Program-made: the position numbers and the translations under genes | Notes under the pieces: model-generated | Database searches by the model: none | What the model was told of the DNA's origin: nothing | The model's input: only the letters and a program-made list of their open reading frames with translations | Assembly (NCBI GenBank): GCA_020073565.1 | Contig: JAIQEY010000026.1 | Location: forward strand, 21,594 to 85,593 | From: Terriglobia bacterium | GTDB lineage: Bacteria > Acidobacteriota > Terriglobia > Terriglobales > Acidobacteriaceae | DNA: 64,000 nt | Direction of reading: 5' to 3' | Shown: piece by piece, positions 16,974-25,186 of the stretch | Layout of the letters: each line of letters begins with the position of its first letter | How positions within the stretch are numbered: the first letter of the stretch is position 1

Positions 16974-18119
16974 TTACCTCAACGCCATTCCCGCCTCCGC
17001 CGAAAAATCCATCGCCACAAATTCTTTTCGCAGAAATTTGGGGAAGGCAGCGGCCGCGATCATGGCGGCGTTATCGGTAGAAAGCGAGCGCGAGGGAAAG
17101 AACACCGGCAGACCCTGCATCCCCGCTTCGCGCTCAAAGGTTGCGCGCAACTCGCGGTTGGCCGCCACGCCGCCGCTTACGAACAGAGTCTGAACATCAT
17201 ATTCCTGGGCGGCGGCCAGCGTTTTTGTCACCAGATCCTCAACCATGGATCGCTGGAACGAAGCCACCAGCCCCAGCATCTGCCGGTCGCACAACTTGAG
17301 AAAGTCTTCGAGTGCCGGCTTGTCTTTGGCCGCCAGCGCCTGCCGTCGCGCCTCGATCGAAGGCTTCAGGTTCTCGGTCTCAACGTACCGCAACACCGCC
17401 GTCTTGATGCCGCTGTACGAAAAATCGAAGCGGGCGCCATCAGCCTGCGGAAGGTTGCGATCGCGCCGGTCACGATGTTTGATCTGCGAAGTCTGAAACT
17501 TCACCGCGTGCGGATCCCCATGAGGAGCAAGCCGGTCAATGATCGGCCCGCCCGGATAGCCAAGTCCCAACAGCTTGGCAACTTTATCGAACGCTTCTCC
17601 GGCAGCATCGTCGCGCGTGCGCCCGATGTTCTCGTACGTCCAGCAGTCCCCCTCCCTCCGGGCAAGATACAGGTGCGTGTGTCCGCCTGAGACCACCAGA
17701 GCCAGCACGGGGAATTGAAGGTCTTCATCTCCGCTCTGGCGCTGTTCAAGCAGCACAGCGTGAATGTGTCCCTCGAGATGGTTGACGGCAATCAAAGGTT
17801 TTTCCAGCGCAAACGCCAGCGCCTTAGCAAAACTGATGCCGACCAGCAGCGCGCCCGCCAGTCCCGGTCCCTGCGTCACCGCCAGAGCGTCGACCGATTC
17901 ATAAGTCTGCCCAGCTTCGGCCAAAGCCTGCCGCACGACGGGAACAATCGCGCGCAAGTGCTCGCGAGACGCAAGTTCCGGAACCACTCCCCCATAAGGC
18001 TGGTGCGTGGCGATCTGCGAAGCGACCACGTTGGAGAGAATCTGTTGCCCCGAGCGCACTACCGCCGCTCCCGTCTCATCACAGGAGCTTTCGATGCCGA
18101 GAATGCAAGCGTCAGGCAT
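16974..18119 (-). CDS. tsaD: tRNA N6-threonylcarbamoyladenosine transferase TsaD
   Basis: 381 aa. The enzyme transfers threonylcarbamoyl to A37 of ANN-decoding tRNAs, working with TsaB/TsaE. Motifs are CILGIESSCDETGAA, the metal-binding NHLEGHIHA, ALVVSGGHTHLYL, GEAFDKVAKLLGLGYPGGP, and FVSGGVAANRELR. It is about 40 residues longer than the E. coli protein. Extra length includes a charged stretch around KHRDRRDRNLPQADGARFDF and a helical segment near DKPALEDFLKL. Standalone gene; tsaB and tsaE are not in the window. Confidence 0.95.
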   Translation of the reverse strand: MPDACILGIESSCDETGAAVVRSGQQILSNVVASQIATHQPYGGVVPELASREHLRAIVPVVRQALAEAGQTYESVDALAVTQGPGLAGALLVGISFAKALAFALEKPLIAVNHLEGHIHAVLLEQRQSGDEDLQFPVLALVVSGGHTHLYLARREGDCWTYENIGRTRDDAAGEAFDKVAKLLGLGYPGGPIIDRLAPHGDPHAVKFQTSQIKHRDRRDRNLPQADGARFDFSYSGIKTAVLRYVETENLKPSIEARRQALAAKDKPALEDFLKLCDRQMLGLVASFQRSMVEDLVTKTLAAAQEYDVQTLFVSGGVAANRELRATFEREAGMQGLPVFFPSRSLSTDNAAMIAAAAFPKFLRKEFVAMDFSAEAGMALR

Positions 18120-18202
18120 AATTAGCTTCGAGCCGCGAGCTGCGTGCCCTCATTTTTCAGTTTAGCCGATTTGAATCGGCCTCCAGCGTTTGGCGTTGTG
18201 AT

Positions 18203-18237
18203 AGCTGAGTGCTAAATGCTAAGTGCTAAATGCTAAC
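18203..18237. repeat. Heptanucleotide repeat overlapping the cca start codon
   Basis: Five consecutive 7-bp units: AGCTGAG, TGCTAAA, TGCTAAG, TGCTAAA, TGCTAAC. The initiating ATG of the downstream gene is formed at the junction of the fourth and fifth units. Because 7 is not a multiple of 3, gain or loss of units would change which frame each ATG/GTG opens. A parallel array precedes the gene at 41828. Confidence 0.85.
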
Positions 18238-19591
18238 TGCCGCCAAACAACACGCCACCGAAATCGTCCGTACGCTGCGCCAGCACGACTACCAGGCCTA
18301 TGTCGCCGGCGGATGCGTGCGCGATCTGCTGCTCGGCCGCGAACCGTCCGACTACGACGTCGCCACCGACGCCTCACCCCAGCAGGTCATGGACATTTTC
18401 CCGCAAACCTTCGCAGTCGGCGCCCAATTCGGCGTCGTGCTAGTGCCGCTCCCAAAGACTGAGTCAGGCGATTCCTCGGTCGGGCCAAATGAAAAGGTAC
18501 CGGTCGTCGAGGTCGCCACTTTCCGCTCCGACATCGGCTATTCCGACGGCCGACATCCCGACGAAGTTCGCTTCAGCCGAGACCCGCGCGAGGACGCACA
18601 GCGCCGCGACTTCACCATCAACGGCATGCTGCTCGACCCCATCACCAACGAAGTCCTCGACTTCGTAGGCGGGCGCGCGGACCTCGAAGCCGGAATCATC
18701 CGCGCGATCGGCGAGCCCGAACGGCGTTTTGCGGAAGACAAGCTGCGCATGCTGCGGGCAGTCCGATTTGCAGCACGTTTCGAGTACAAGATTGATCAAG
18801 CCACGCTGGCAGCCATTCAGAAGTTGGCGCCGCAGATTCATCAGGTATCCCGCGAGCGCGTGCGCGAAGAACTGACCAAAATGCTCACCGAAGGCCGCGC
18901 TCACCGCGCTTTCCAGTTGCTCGATGAGAGCAAGCTGCTGGAGCAAGTTCTGCCCGAGATTGCAAAGATGAAGGGAGTCGAGCAGCCTCCGCAGTTTCAT
19001 CCGGAAGGCGACGTCTTCGTGCACACGCTGCTGCTCCTCGAAAAACTTCCCGCCGGATGTTCCAAGACGCTGGCCTGGGGCGCGCTGCTGCACGACGTAG
19101 GCAAGCCGCCGACGTTTCGCGTCGCTCCGGACCGCATCCGTTTTGACGGACACGTGGAAGTGGGCGTAAAGATGGCCGCGGAAATCTGCCGCCGCTTGCG
19201 CTTCTCGAACGACGAGACCGATCAGATCCTCGCGCTGGTCGACAATCACATGCGCTTCGCCGACGCGCAGCGCATGAAAGAATCGACGCTCAAGAAATTC
19301 CTGCGCCTGCCCGCCTTCGACGAGCACCTGGAACTGCATCGCATCGACTGCCTCTCCAGCAACGGGATCGTCGAGTCGTATGAGTACGTTCGCGAAAAGT
19401 TGCTAGCTATGCCGCCGGAGGCGATCCGCCCCACGCCCCTCATCACTGGCCGCGACCTGATTGAGGCGGGTTATGAACCCGGCCCCCGCTTCAAAGAGGT
19501 GCTGGCAGCCGTCGAGGACGCTCAACTGGAGGGTCGGCTCGCGTCGCGCGAGGCAGCGATGGAGTATGTGCGGCGCGAATTCCCCGTTTAA
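18230..19591 (+). CDS. CCA tRNA nucleotidyltransferase / poly(A) polymerase family
   Basis: 453 aa. The class II nucleotidyltransferase head has YVAGGCVRDLLLGREPSDYDVATDA with the DxD pair. The conserved QRRDFTINGMLLDP and the nucleotide-specificity helix FAEDKLRMLRAVRFAARF follow. C-terminally an HD domain is seen in HPEGDVFVHTLLLLEKL and GALLHDVGKPPTF. The enzyme probably adds or repairs the 3' CCA end of tRNA. A ~20-residue stretch between VVLVPLP and VVEVATFRSD (PKTESGDSSVGPNEKVP) is longer than usual at this position. The start codon lies inside a heptamer repeat and has no clear Shine-Dalgarno. Confidence 0.9.
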   Translation: MLTAAKQHATEIVRTLRQHDYQAYVAGGCVRDLLLGREPSDYDVATDASPQQVMDIFPQTFAVGAQFGVVLVPLPKTESGDSSVGPNEKVPVVEVATFRSDIGYSDGRHPDEVRFSRDPREDAQRRDFTINGMLLDPITNEVLDFVGGRADLEAGIIRAIGEPERRFAEDKLRMLRAVRFAARFEYKIDQATLAAIQKLAPQIHQVSRERVREELTKMLTEGRAHRAFQLLDESKLLEQVLPEIAKMKGVEQPPQFHPEGDVFVHTLLLLEKLPAGCSKTLAWGALLHDVGKPPTFRVAPDRIRFDGHVEVGVKMAAEICRRLRFSNDETDQILALVDNHMRFADAQRMKESTLKKFLRLPAFDEHLELHRIDCLSSNGIVESYEYVREKLLAMPPEAIRPTPLITGRDLIEAGYEPGPRFKEVLAAVEDAQLEGRLASREAAMEYVRREFPV

Positions 19592-19627
19592 CCCCGCCTA
19601 TTTATTCCTAAGATACTAACCAACTGA

Positions 19628-19870
19628 TTAGGTGGGTACCCCCCTCCCCCCGGTCTTTTGGAATCATGGAGTTAAGTGGTCAAAACGCTCCAAAATCTAG
19701 ATACCAAATAAGTTGCAGGCAAAATCTAGACAACAAAGGACTTACAGGAGCCGTCTTGAGATCCGACCCTTTAGAATCAATCACTTAACTTTTGCCATCG
19801 TTGGCAAAATCTAGATTTCAAAGAGCTTAACGCCCGAAATCTGCGGGCGAAGGGCCTTTCTTGGGACCCT
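19628..19870. repeat. Intergenic repeat block with CAAAATCTAGA units
   Basis: A C-rich tract (GGTACCCCCCTCCCCCCGG, ~19634) is followed by three related ~29-bp units, each beginning CAAAATCTAGA and continuing (A/T)nCAAAnnn(A/G)nTTnCAGG or similar, at about 19690, 19719 and 19805. Between them are two copies of a GAATCAnnnnnTTAA-like segment. I recall similar C-rich/AAAATCT blocks in acidobacterial intergenic regions. No protein is encoded here. Confidence 0.6.
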
Positions 19871-20270
19871 GGTCCCTCGAACGACGCCTGAGCGCGGAGC
19901 GAGGGACGCGATTCACAGAATAAACAGACCGCAACTTGGCTATAGTGATTATAGATACGTTATCTTTGAGTTGGAGGGTGCGTCAAGGACCTGCGTCACA
20001 AGTTGGCGACTCTTTTCGCGGTGTCCTCATCCGTGCAGAAGGTCGAAGCGCCGCCACCCAGGCGAAGTGTCCGGTCCGGGAACATGGCTACCGGCTGTCC
20101 GGAAAGCCACTTCTCAAAAAACGTGAGAAGTGGCCCACCCCCGGTTGTTACGTGTCAACGTTCAAGAAGACGACCCCTCGTTACCCTTTCCACGTTGATG
20201 TGGCCCACCCGCCCGGGCAACCCAAGTTTACTCGACAGCTCGGAGCCTACACGGTTATCCAATCAGTCCG
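19871..20270. other. Non-coding stretch with a strong hairpin
   Basis: About 400 bp with no convincing gene. It contains a perfect 11-bp hairpin, GCCACTTCTCA paired with TGAGAAGTGGC around an A-rich loop (20106-20134), followed by CCCACCC. The phrase GTGGCCCACCC recurs at about 20198. The composition matches the REP-like elements just downstream. Confidence 0.5.
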
Positions 20271-20834
20271 TCACGGCTCGTAAGCGGCCCAAATGATGAG
20301 GTCGGCTTTTCGGATTTCCGAAAGATGGGCGGCCTTGGGAAATTTGTCGTCGAAAAGCGCCAGCATCTGCTGCCACTCGGGCGTCTGCGTGAACGCCTGG
20401 ATTCCTCGCCGAATCTCCTCGTATCGTCGAAGTGCCTCAGAAAGCCAATCTTGACGGGGTAACGGAGTGGAAGGTACGCCAAAGTGGTCCGCTACATTCC
20501 GGTCGAAAATGACGACATCGTCAGTGATCGTCACCAGCATTTTCGTACCGAAAGAAAGGTGCCTCTCTCCGGTATGGGCATATAGATTCTGCAGGGTTGT
20601 CTTTAGGGAGGGAGGCGACGGAGCGTAAGCAGCTTCCCGGAGCATCGAGAAGAAATGCCGATAGAATGCGCCCTTCTTCCGTCCCATTTTGTAGTATCCG
20701 TTGAAGGTTCGTTGGTAATCAGGGTCCGTTGCAAGAGCAGGATTGGTCCTGACTTCCATGAGCGCCAACACTTTCTCCACCGAGCCTCGTCGTTCGAGCT
20801 TCATCAGCGCTGCCCTGACCTGCTCTATTCTCAT
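20271..20834 (-). CDS. Uncharacterised alpha-helical protein
   Basis: 187 aa with a good Shine-Dalgarno (AAGGA, 7 nt upstream of ATG 20834). The sequence is helical. A central LSFGTKMLVTITDDVVIFD and the following RNVADHFG resemble the 'SF.SKLLHT..P..PIYD..V' pattern of HhH-GPD-like proteins of unknown function. That is a weak resemblance only, and no catalytic Lys/Asp pair was identified. Its neighbours are repeats and a RAYT relic, so it may be accessory. Confidence 0.65.
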   Translation of the reverse strand: MRIEQVRAALMKLERRGSVEKVLALMEVRTNPALATDPDYQRTFNGYYKMGRKKGAFYRHFFSMLREAAYAPSPPSLKTTLQNLYAHTGERHLSFGTKMLVTITDDVVIFDRNVADHFGVPSTPLPRQDWLSEALRRYEEIRRGIQAFTQTPEWQQMLALFDDKFPKAAHLSEIRKADLIIWAAYEP

Positions 20835-20880
20835 CGTGTGTTCCTTTTTGCGTTCAATTGATACTTGATCGCCTGGTGCC

Positions 20881-20923
20881 TGGTGCCCCAGGTTCGCGTC
20901 GCTTTTTGGACGCTAACCTGGGC
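20881..20923. repeat. REP-like hairpin, left flank of RAYT relic
   Basis: Hairpin GCCCCAGGTTCGCGTC - loop GCTTTTTG - GACGCTAACCTGGGC. It is the inverted counterpart of the hairpin at 21297-21339: both share GGTGCCCCAGGTTCGCG and CGCTAACCTGGGCG in opposite orientation. The phrase TGGTGCC is duplicated immediately upstream. Confidence 0.75.
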
Positions 20924-20957
20924 GGAGGAACACTCGCGGCGGGCCGCCACACGATTC

Positions 20958-21288
20958 TGTCTCGCGAGCCCTCGCCGTCCATTCGGACTCGATTTCGACC
21001 GTCCCTCTCTCCTGCAGTGCATAGTGACGGAAGCTGCTCCAATTCCAATCTCCCGGCTCCGCTACCAGTCCGCGCTTCACGGGCTTCCACCCCAGCAAGC
21101 CAAAACCGGGCTTGCCGGGGACCCCGGGTTGCGGTGCAAGTATCGCAACTTGACCGTAAACTCGCGCGCATCCCTCACATTGCGGTCGTAGTAACGCTTC
21201 TGCCAGAAACTTCCCGGTTGGTCTCCCGGCCGCAGACTTCGCACCCGCTTGGCGAACGACAACTTCAAATAGTGAATGGCCTCGGCCA
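20958..21288 (-). pseudogene. REP-associated tyrosine transposase (RAYT) relic
   Basis: The minus strand encodes a recognisable RAYT C-terminal half. The first part ends with KLSFAKRVRSLRPGDQPG, SFWQKRYYDRN and KLRYLHRNP. The second, in another frame, begins VKRGLVAEPGDWNWSSF and continues RHYALQERGTVEIESEW. In intact family members HRNP and VKRG are contiguous. Here 44 extra bases (21081-21124) separate them and shift the frame. The N-terminal half with the HUH metal-binding histidines is missing; the gene stops at the flanking REP. The product cannot be functional. Confidence 0.82.
21081..21124. repeat. REP-like hairpin inserted within the RAYT relic
   Basis: 44-bp insertion with a near-perfect hairpin, CCCCAGCAAGCC - AAAACC - GGGCTTGCCGGGG (one mismatch). 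It lies exactly between the codons for the conserved HRNP and VKRG motifs. Its CCCCAG/GGGG ends and short A-rich loop resemble the REP hairpins flanking the relic. Confidence 0.78.
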
Positions 21289-21296
21289 GCAGTGAC

Positions 21297-21339
21297 GCCC
21301 AGGTTAGCGCCCAAAAAACGGGCGCGAACCTGGGGCACC
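21297..21339. repeat. REP-like hairpin, right flank of RAYT relic
   Basis: Hairpin GCCCAGGTTAGCGCCC - AAAAAA - CGGGCGCGAACCTGGGGC, followed by ACC. It is an inverted copy of the element at 20881-20923. The truncated 5' end of the RAYT reading frame begins immediately inside it. Confidence 0.75.
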
Positions 21340-21426
21340 GAGCCTCCGGGGGCTAAAGCCCGATTTCTTTAGCGAACTGTGCGGCATGGCTGAAGCCATG
21401 CCCTTCCACATGTCCTTCCACAAAAC

Positions 21427-24400
21427 CTAGTCCAGGTCCCGGTCTCGCGAGGTGGTCTGCGCGGTGTCTGGCGACGATGCTATGGGCTTCTGCAGATCGA
21501 GTTCTTGCGCGCCGGACCTCCTTAGTTGTTTGTTCACCTCGGGGATGTCTTTGGATTTGACCTGCTCCCACGCCGACAGTTGCTCGTTGAGCGCTTTCTC
21601 CAGATCGGCGACCATCGCTGTCTGTTGCGTAGTCGGCGCGGCGTCGGCGCTATCGAGCGCGCTGAGTACCGCGCTGAAGCCGGTATTCAGGCGGGCCAGG
21701 GTGCGGCCTTCGGGAGTGCTCAGGAAGCGGGTGCCGTAGCCTCCTTCGTCACCTTCGAGGGCGGCGAGTTTCGCTTCGAGGCTGGCGGCCTGCGCGCTTG
21801 CTTTCCCGCTGGGCAGCGCTTTCAGTTGCTTGCGCAAGCTGCGGATTTGCTGCACGGCTTCATAGTCGCGGTGGAGGGCGTCGGCGATCTTGCGGTCGAG
21901 ATCGAATTGCACTTTCAGGTCCTCGGCGGCGGTTTTGACGCGCGGGTCCATGCGAATTTCGAGCGACTGCGTGTAGGACTTGCCATCTGCCGTCAGCTTC
22001 ACCGTGTATTTACCCGGCAAGATGGTCGCGCCCAGCGGGTAGAGCGGCGTGTCATGCACGATCGCCGAGATTGGGAAGTCGCGGCTGAGCACATCGGGCG
22101 CGGGATACGTGAGATCCCAGACGAAACGGTGCATGCCCGCTGCGGTTGAGATCGTGCGCGCGGGACGCACCCAGTACATGGGAACGTTGAAGTCTTTCGG
22201 GTTTACGGGCTCAGGCTTGTCGGCGCTGGAGAAGCTGCGCACGATCTTGCCGTCGGCGTCGACGATCTCAATTGCGACCGGGCTCGACGTGTCGGACTTC
22301 AGCCAGTAGTCGATCATGGCCCCGTCGGGCGGATTCTGGCCCGCGGGTTCCTCGGGAGGCAGCGGAGTATCGGTGTTGTTGTTGCGCCGGACGCGATAAG
22401 TCAGTTGCGGAGTGAACAGGTGTGCGGTCGCCGCGCCCCACTGCCCACCGAGTTGGCGCAGGGGCGTGATGTTATCCAAAATCCAAAACGACCGGCCATG
22501 AGTGCCGACCACAACATCGTCTCGGTGAATGACGAGGTCGCGAATCGAGGTTGGAGGCAGGTTCTGTTTCAGGGATTGCCAGTGCTCGCCATCATCCCAG
22601 GAGACGTATACCGAGCGCTCGGTACCCGCGTAGAGCATCTTCTTGCGTACCGGGTCTTCGCGGACGGTATTCACCGGCTCGTTCTCGGGCAAGCCATTGA
22701 CGATCTTCTGCCAGGTGTGGCCGCTATCGTGAGTGCGGTAGATATAAGGATGCAGGTCGTCGAGGCGGAAGCGGTTGACGGCCGCGTAGGCGCTGGCGTT
22801 ATCGAAGCGCGAGGCATCCATCTGCGCAACTTTGCTCCACGGCGTCAGATCGGGCGGCGTCACGTCGTGCCAGTTCTGGCCGCCATCGCGGGTGACCTGA
22901 ATCAGACCATCGTCGGTGCCGACCCAGATCGTTTGCGCGTCCTTCGGCGAAGGCGCAATCGAATAAATCACGCCGCGATGCTTGCCCTGCGCGGGATCGG
23001 CTGCGACGAACGGGCCGAGGCTGGCGGGAACCCCCGGGTCTTCGCGCGTCAGGTCCGGACTGATCTCCTGCCAGGTGATTCCTCCGTCCCGCGTCGAGAA
23101 CAGCACATTCGATCCCAGGTAGAGCACACGCGGATCGGCGGGCGAGAACAATAGCGGCGCGGTGCGGTTGAAGCGATACTTCCCCGTCCTCAAAACCACC
23201 GGGGAAACATCGCGCGTCTGGCCGGTGGTGACATCGAAGACGGTGGCCTTCCCGCCATAGATCAGATTCGGATGCAGCGGGTCGGGCGCGACGTAGCCGT
23301 ATTCTTCTACACCGACGGTGGTCCACTCTCGAAAGGTAATGTGCCCAAAATCGCTGCGGCTGGAGGTGCCGATCGAACCGCTCTCCTGCTGCCCACCGTA
23401 AACCCAGTACGGAAACTCGTTGTCGGTGATGACGTGGTAGAACTGCGCGGTGGGCTGGTTGTACCAGGAACTCCAGGTCTTGCCGCCGTTCACGCTGATC
23501 GTCGCGCCCTGATCTACAGCCAGGGCGATGATGTCGGGATTCTCGGGATTGATCCAGATGGTGTGATAGTCGTCGCCGCCCGGCGCGCCTTTGATGGCGG
23601 TGAAATTCTTGCCACCATCGGTGGACTTGTACGTAGAAGTGTTGCCGACGTAGACCACGTCTTTGTTTGCCGGATCGACGTGCACGCAGCCGAAATCGTC
23701 ACCGCGGCCCCATACGCGCTCTTCATGATTCACCTGCTGCCAGCTTTCGCCGGCATCGTCGGAGCGGTAGATACCGCTCCCCAGCTTCGCATTCGTCTTT
23801 GTTGTGTTAACCCAGGCATACACGCGGTTAGGATCGCTGGGCGAGACGGCGGGGCCGATGCGGCCGATGCCCTCGGCTTCACCGGGCAGTCCCTTGGTGA
23901 GTTGGTGCCAGGTGTTTCCGCCGTCGGTTGACTTGTAGAGACCGCTGCCGAGGCCGTTGTAGCCGCCCCCGGTCGTCCACGGCGGACGGCGCGACGCCCA
24001 CATGCTGGCAATGACGACCTTCGCGTTGCGGGGATCGAAGACTAGATCCATGGCGCCAACGTCTTCGTCCTTGTAGAGAACCTTCTTCCAAGTCTGTCCG
24101 CCGTCAAGCGAGCGGAAGACGCCGCGCTCGGCGTTCGGGCCGTACGGATGCCCGAGGGCAGCGACGAAGAGGCGATTCGGGTCTTTGGGATCGACGATGA
24201 CGGAGCTGATCTGCTGCGCATCACGCAGACCGAGATGCTCCCAGGTTTTGCCGGCGTCGGTGGATTTGTAAATGCCGTCGCCAACGGAGAGATCGGGGCG
24301 GCGGAGGCCTTCTCCGCTGCCGACGTAAATGACGTCGGGGTTCGAGGGAGCGATGGCCAGCGCTCCGATGGAGCCCGTCGGCTGGTCGTCGAAGATGGGG

Positions 24401-24636
24401 TCCCAGGTGCGGCCGGCGTCGGTCGTTTTCCAGACTCCGCCGTTGTTAGGCGCCATATAGAAGACGTTGGGCTGGCTGGGAATGCCGGAGATGGCAACCG
24501 TTCGTCCGGCGCGAAACGGGCCGATGGATCGCCAGCGGAGTTCCTGATAGAGAGTTGGGTCAAAAATCTGGGCCGGGACGAACAAGGCGAGTGCGGGAAT
24601 TGGGAGCAGCGAACACAGCAGCTTCGAAAATCGCAT
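21427..24636 (-). CDS. Large secreted BNR/Vps10-type beta-propeller protein
   Basis: 1069 aa. A signal peptide (RFSKLLCSLLPIPALALFVP) is followed by repeated Asp-box units such as GGVWKTTDAGRTWDPIF, GIYKSTDAGKTWEHLG, VFRSLDGGQTWKKVLY and GLYKSTDGGNTWHQL. These build one or two sialidase/sortilin-like propellers over residues ~30-720. The C-terminal ~300 residues contain a beta-sandwich-like region (PARTISTAAGMHRFVWDLTY) and a helical tail. Such proteins are often annotated as glycosyl hydrolases, but no catalytic residues can be assigned; a carbohydrate or peptide-binding role is equally possible. ATG 24636 is preferred to TTG 24642. Confidence 0.85.
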   Translation of the reverse strand: MRFSKLLCSLLPIPALALFVPAQIFDPTLYQELRWRSIGPFRAGRTVAISGIPSQPNVFYMAPNNGGVWKTTDAGRTWDPIFDDQPTGSIGALAIAPSNPDVIYVGSGEGLRRPDLSVGDGIYKSTDAGKTWEHLGLRDAQQISSVIVDPKDPNRLFVAALGHPYGPNAERGVFRSLDGGQTWKKVLYKDEDVGAMDLVFDPRNAKVVIASMWASRRPPWTTGGGYNGLGSGLYKSTDGGNTWHQLTKGLPGEAEGIGRIGPAVSPSDPNRVYAWVNTTKTNAKLGSGIYRSDDAGESWQQVNHEERVWGRGDDFGCVHVDPANKDVVYVGNTSTYKSTDGGKNFTAIKGAPGGDDYHTIWINPENPDIIALAVDQGATISVNGGKTWSSWYNQPTAQFYHVITDNEFPYWVYGGQQESGSIGTSSRSDFGHITFREWTTVGVEEYGYVAPDPLHPNLIYGGKATVFDVTTGQTRDVSPVVLRTGKYRFNRTAPLLFSPADPRVLYLGSNVLFSTRDGGITWQEISPDLTREDPGVPASLGPFVAADPAQGKHRGVIYSIAPSPKDAQTIWVGTDDGLIQVTRDGGQNWHDVTPPDLTPWSKVAQMDASRFDNASAYAAVNRFRLDDLHPYIYRTHDSGHTWQKIVNGLPENEPVNTVREDPVRKKMLYAGTERSVYVSWDDGEHWQSLKQNLPPTSIRDLVIHRDDVVVGTHGRSFWILDNITPLRQLGGQWGAATAHLFTPQLTYRVRRNNNTDTPLPPEEPAGQNPPDGAMIDYWLKSDTSSPVAIEIVDADGKIVRSFSSADKPEPVNPKDFNVPMYWVRPARTISTAAGMHRFVWDLTYPAPDVLSRDFPISAIVHDTPLYPLGATILPGKYTVKLTADGKSYTQSLEIRMDPRVKTAAEDLKVQFDLDRKIADALHRDYEAVQQIRSLRKQLKALPSGKASAQAASLEAKLAALEGDEGGYGTRFLSTPEGRTLARLNTGFSAVLSALDSADAAPTTQQTAMVADLEKALNEQLSAWEQVKSKDIPEVNKQLRRSGAQELDLQKPIASSPDTAQTTSRDRDLD

Positions 24637-24744
24637 CTTCAAAGGAGTGGCCTCATGAGTACGTCAGGATAAACCAGAGCGGCCTGAATGGGGAATCTGG
24701 AGCGTGTGATCCAGACTTCTCCAAAATGGAAGGAAGCTAATTGT

Positions 24745-25155
24745 TCACTTTGGCATGGGGCGGCGCAGGGCATGCAAGATGAGCGATCCGCTGATGCCGA
24801 AACAGACGACGGCGGCGAAAGCGGACAACTCGAGGGTGCGGCCCGTCATGCCAAGGTAGTCGGCAGAAAACGAAAACAGGGCGCACAGGACACCCAGAAT
24901 GTTGAGCCAGAGCGGAGAGGAAACGCTGCGCAGGTCTTTCCGGAAGCGCACCTGGAGGAGGATCGCCACCAGGCCAATCGCCGCCACTACGACCAGAGCC
25001 CATGGACTGGAGAAGGCACCCGGCTTGGTGTAGATCACGACCAGGGCGAGCGCCAAAATGAGCAATCCCGAAGTAATAACGGTCCACCGGCGAGCCACGC
25101 CGGAGCCAGAACTGGTCAAGATGAGCGATCTCCCCGCCTTTCGGCGCCGCTCCAT
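24745..25155 (-). CDS. Small membrane protein, four predicted helices
   Basis: 136 aa from ATG 25155, chosen because the upstream extension overlaps the neighbouring regulator gene. A basic N terminus precedes helices at about residues 25-42 (TVITSGLLILALALVVIY), 48-66, 80-98 (LWLNILGVLCALFSFSADYL) and 106-125. No family recognised. It is 31 bp downstream of the LuxR-type regulator on the same strand and may be co-transcribed with it. Confidence 0.7.
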   Translation of the reverse strand: MERRRKAGRSLILTSSGSGVARRWTVITSGLLILALALVVIYTKPGAFSSPWALVVVAAIGLVAILLQVRFRKDLRSVSSPLWLNILGVLCALFSFSADYLGMTGRTLELSAFAAVVCFGISGSLILHALRRPMPK

Positions 25156-25186
25156 TGTATCCCGGTAGGGCCTGTTTGACTGCCGT

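Noticed and set aside
19936..20283. 115-aa plus-strand frame between cca and the uncharacterised 187-aa gene
   Set aside because: No ribosome-binding site, passes through a hairpin repeat, and composition is not protein-like.
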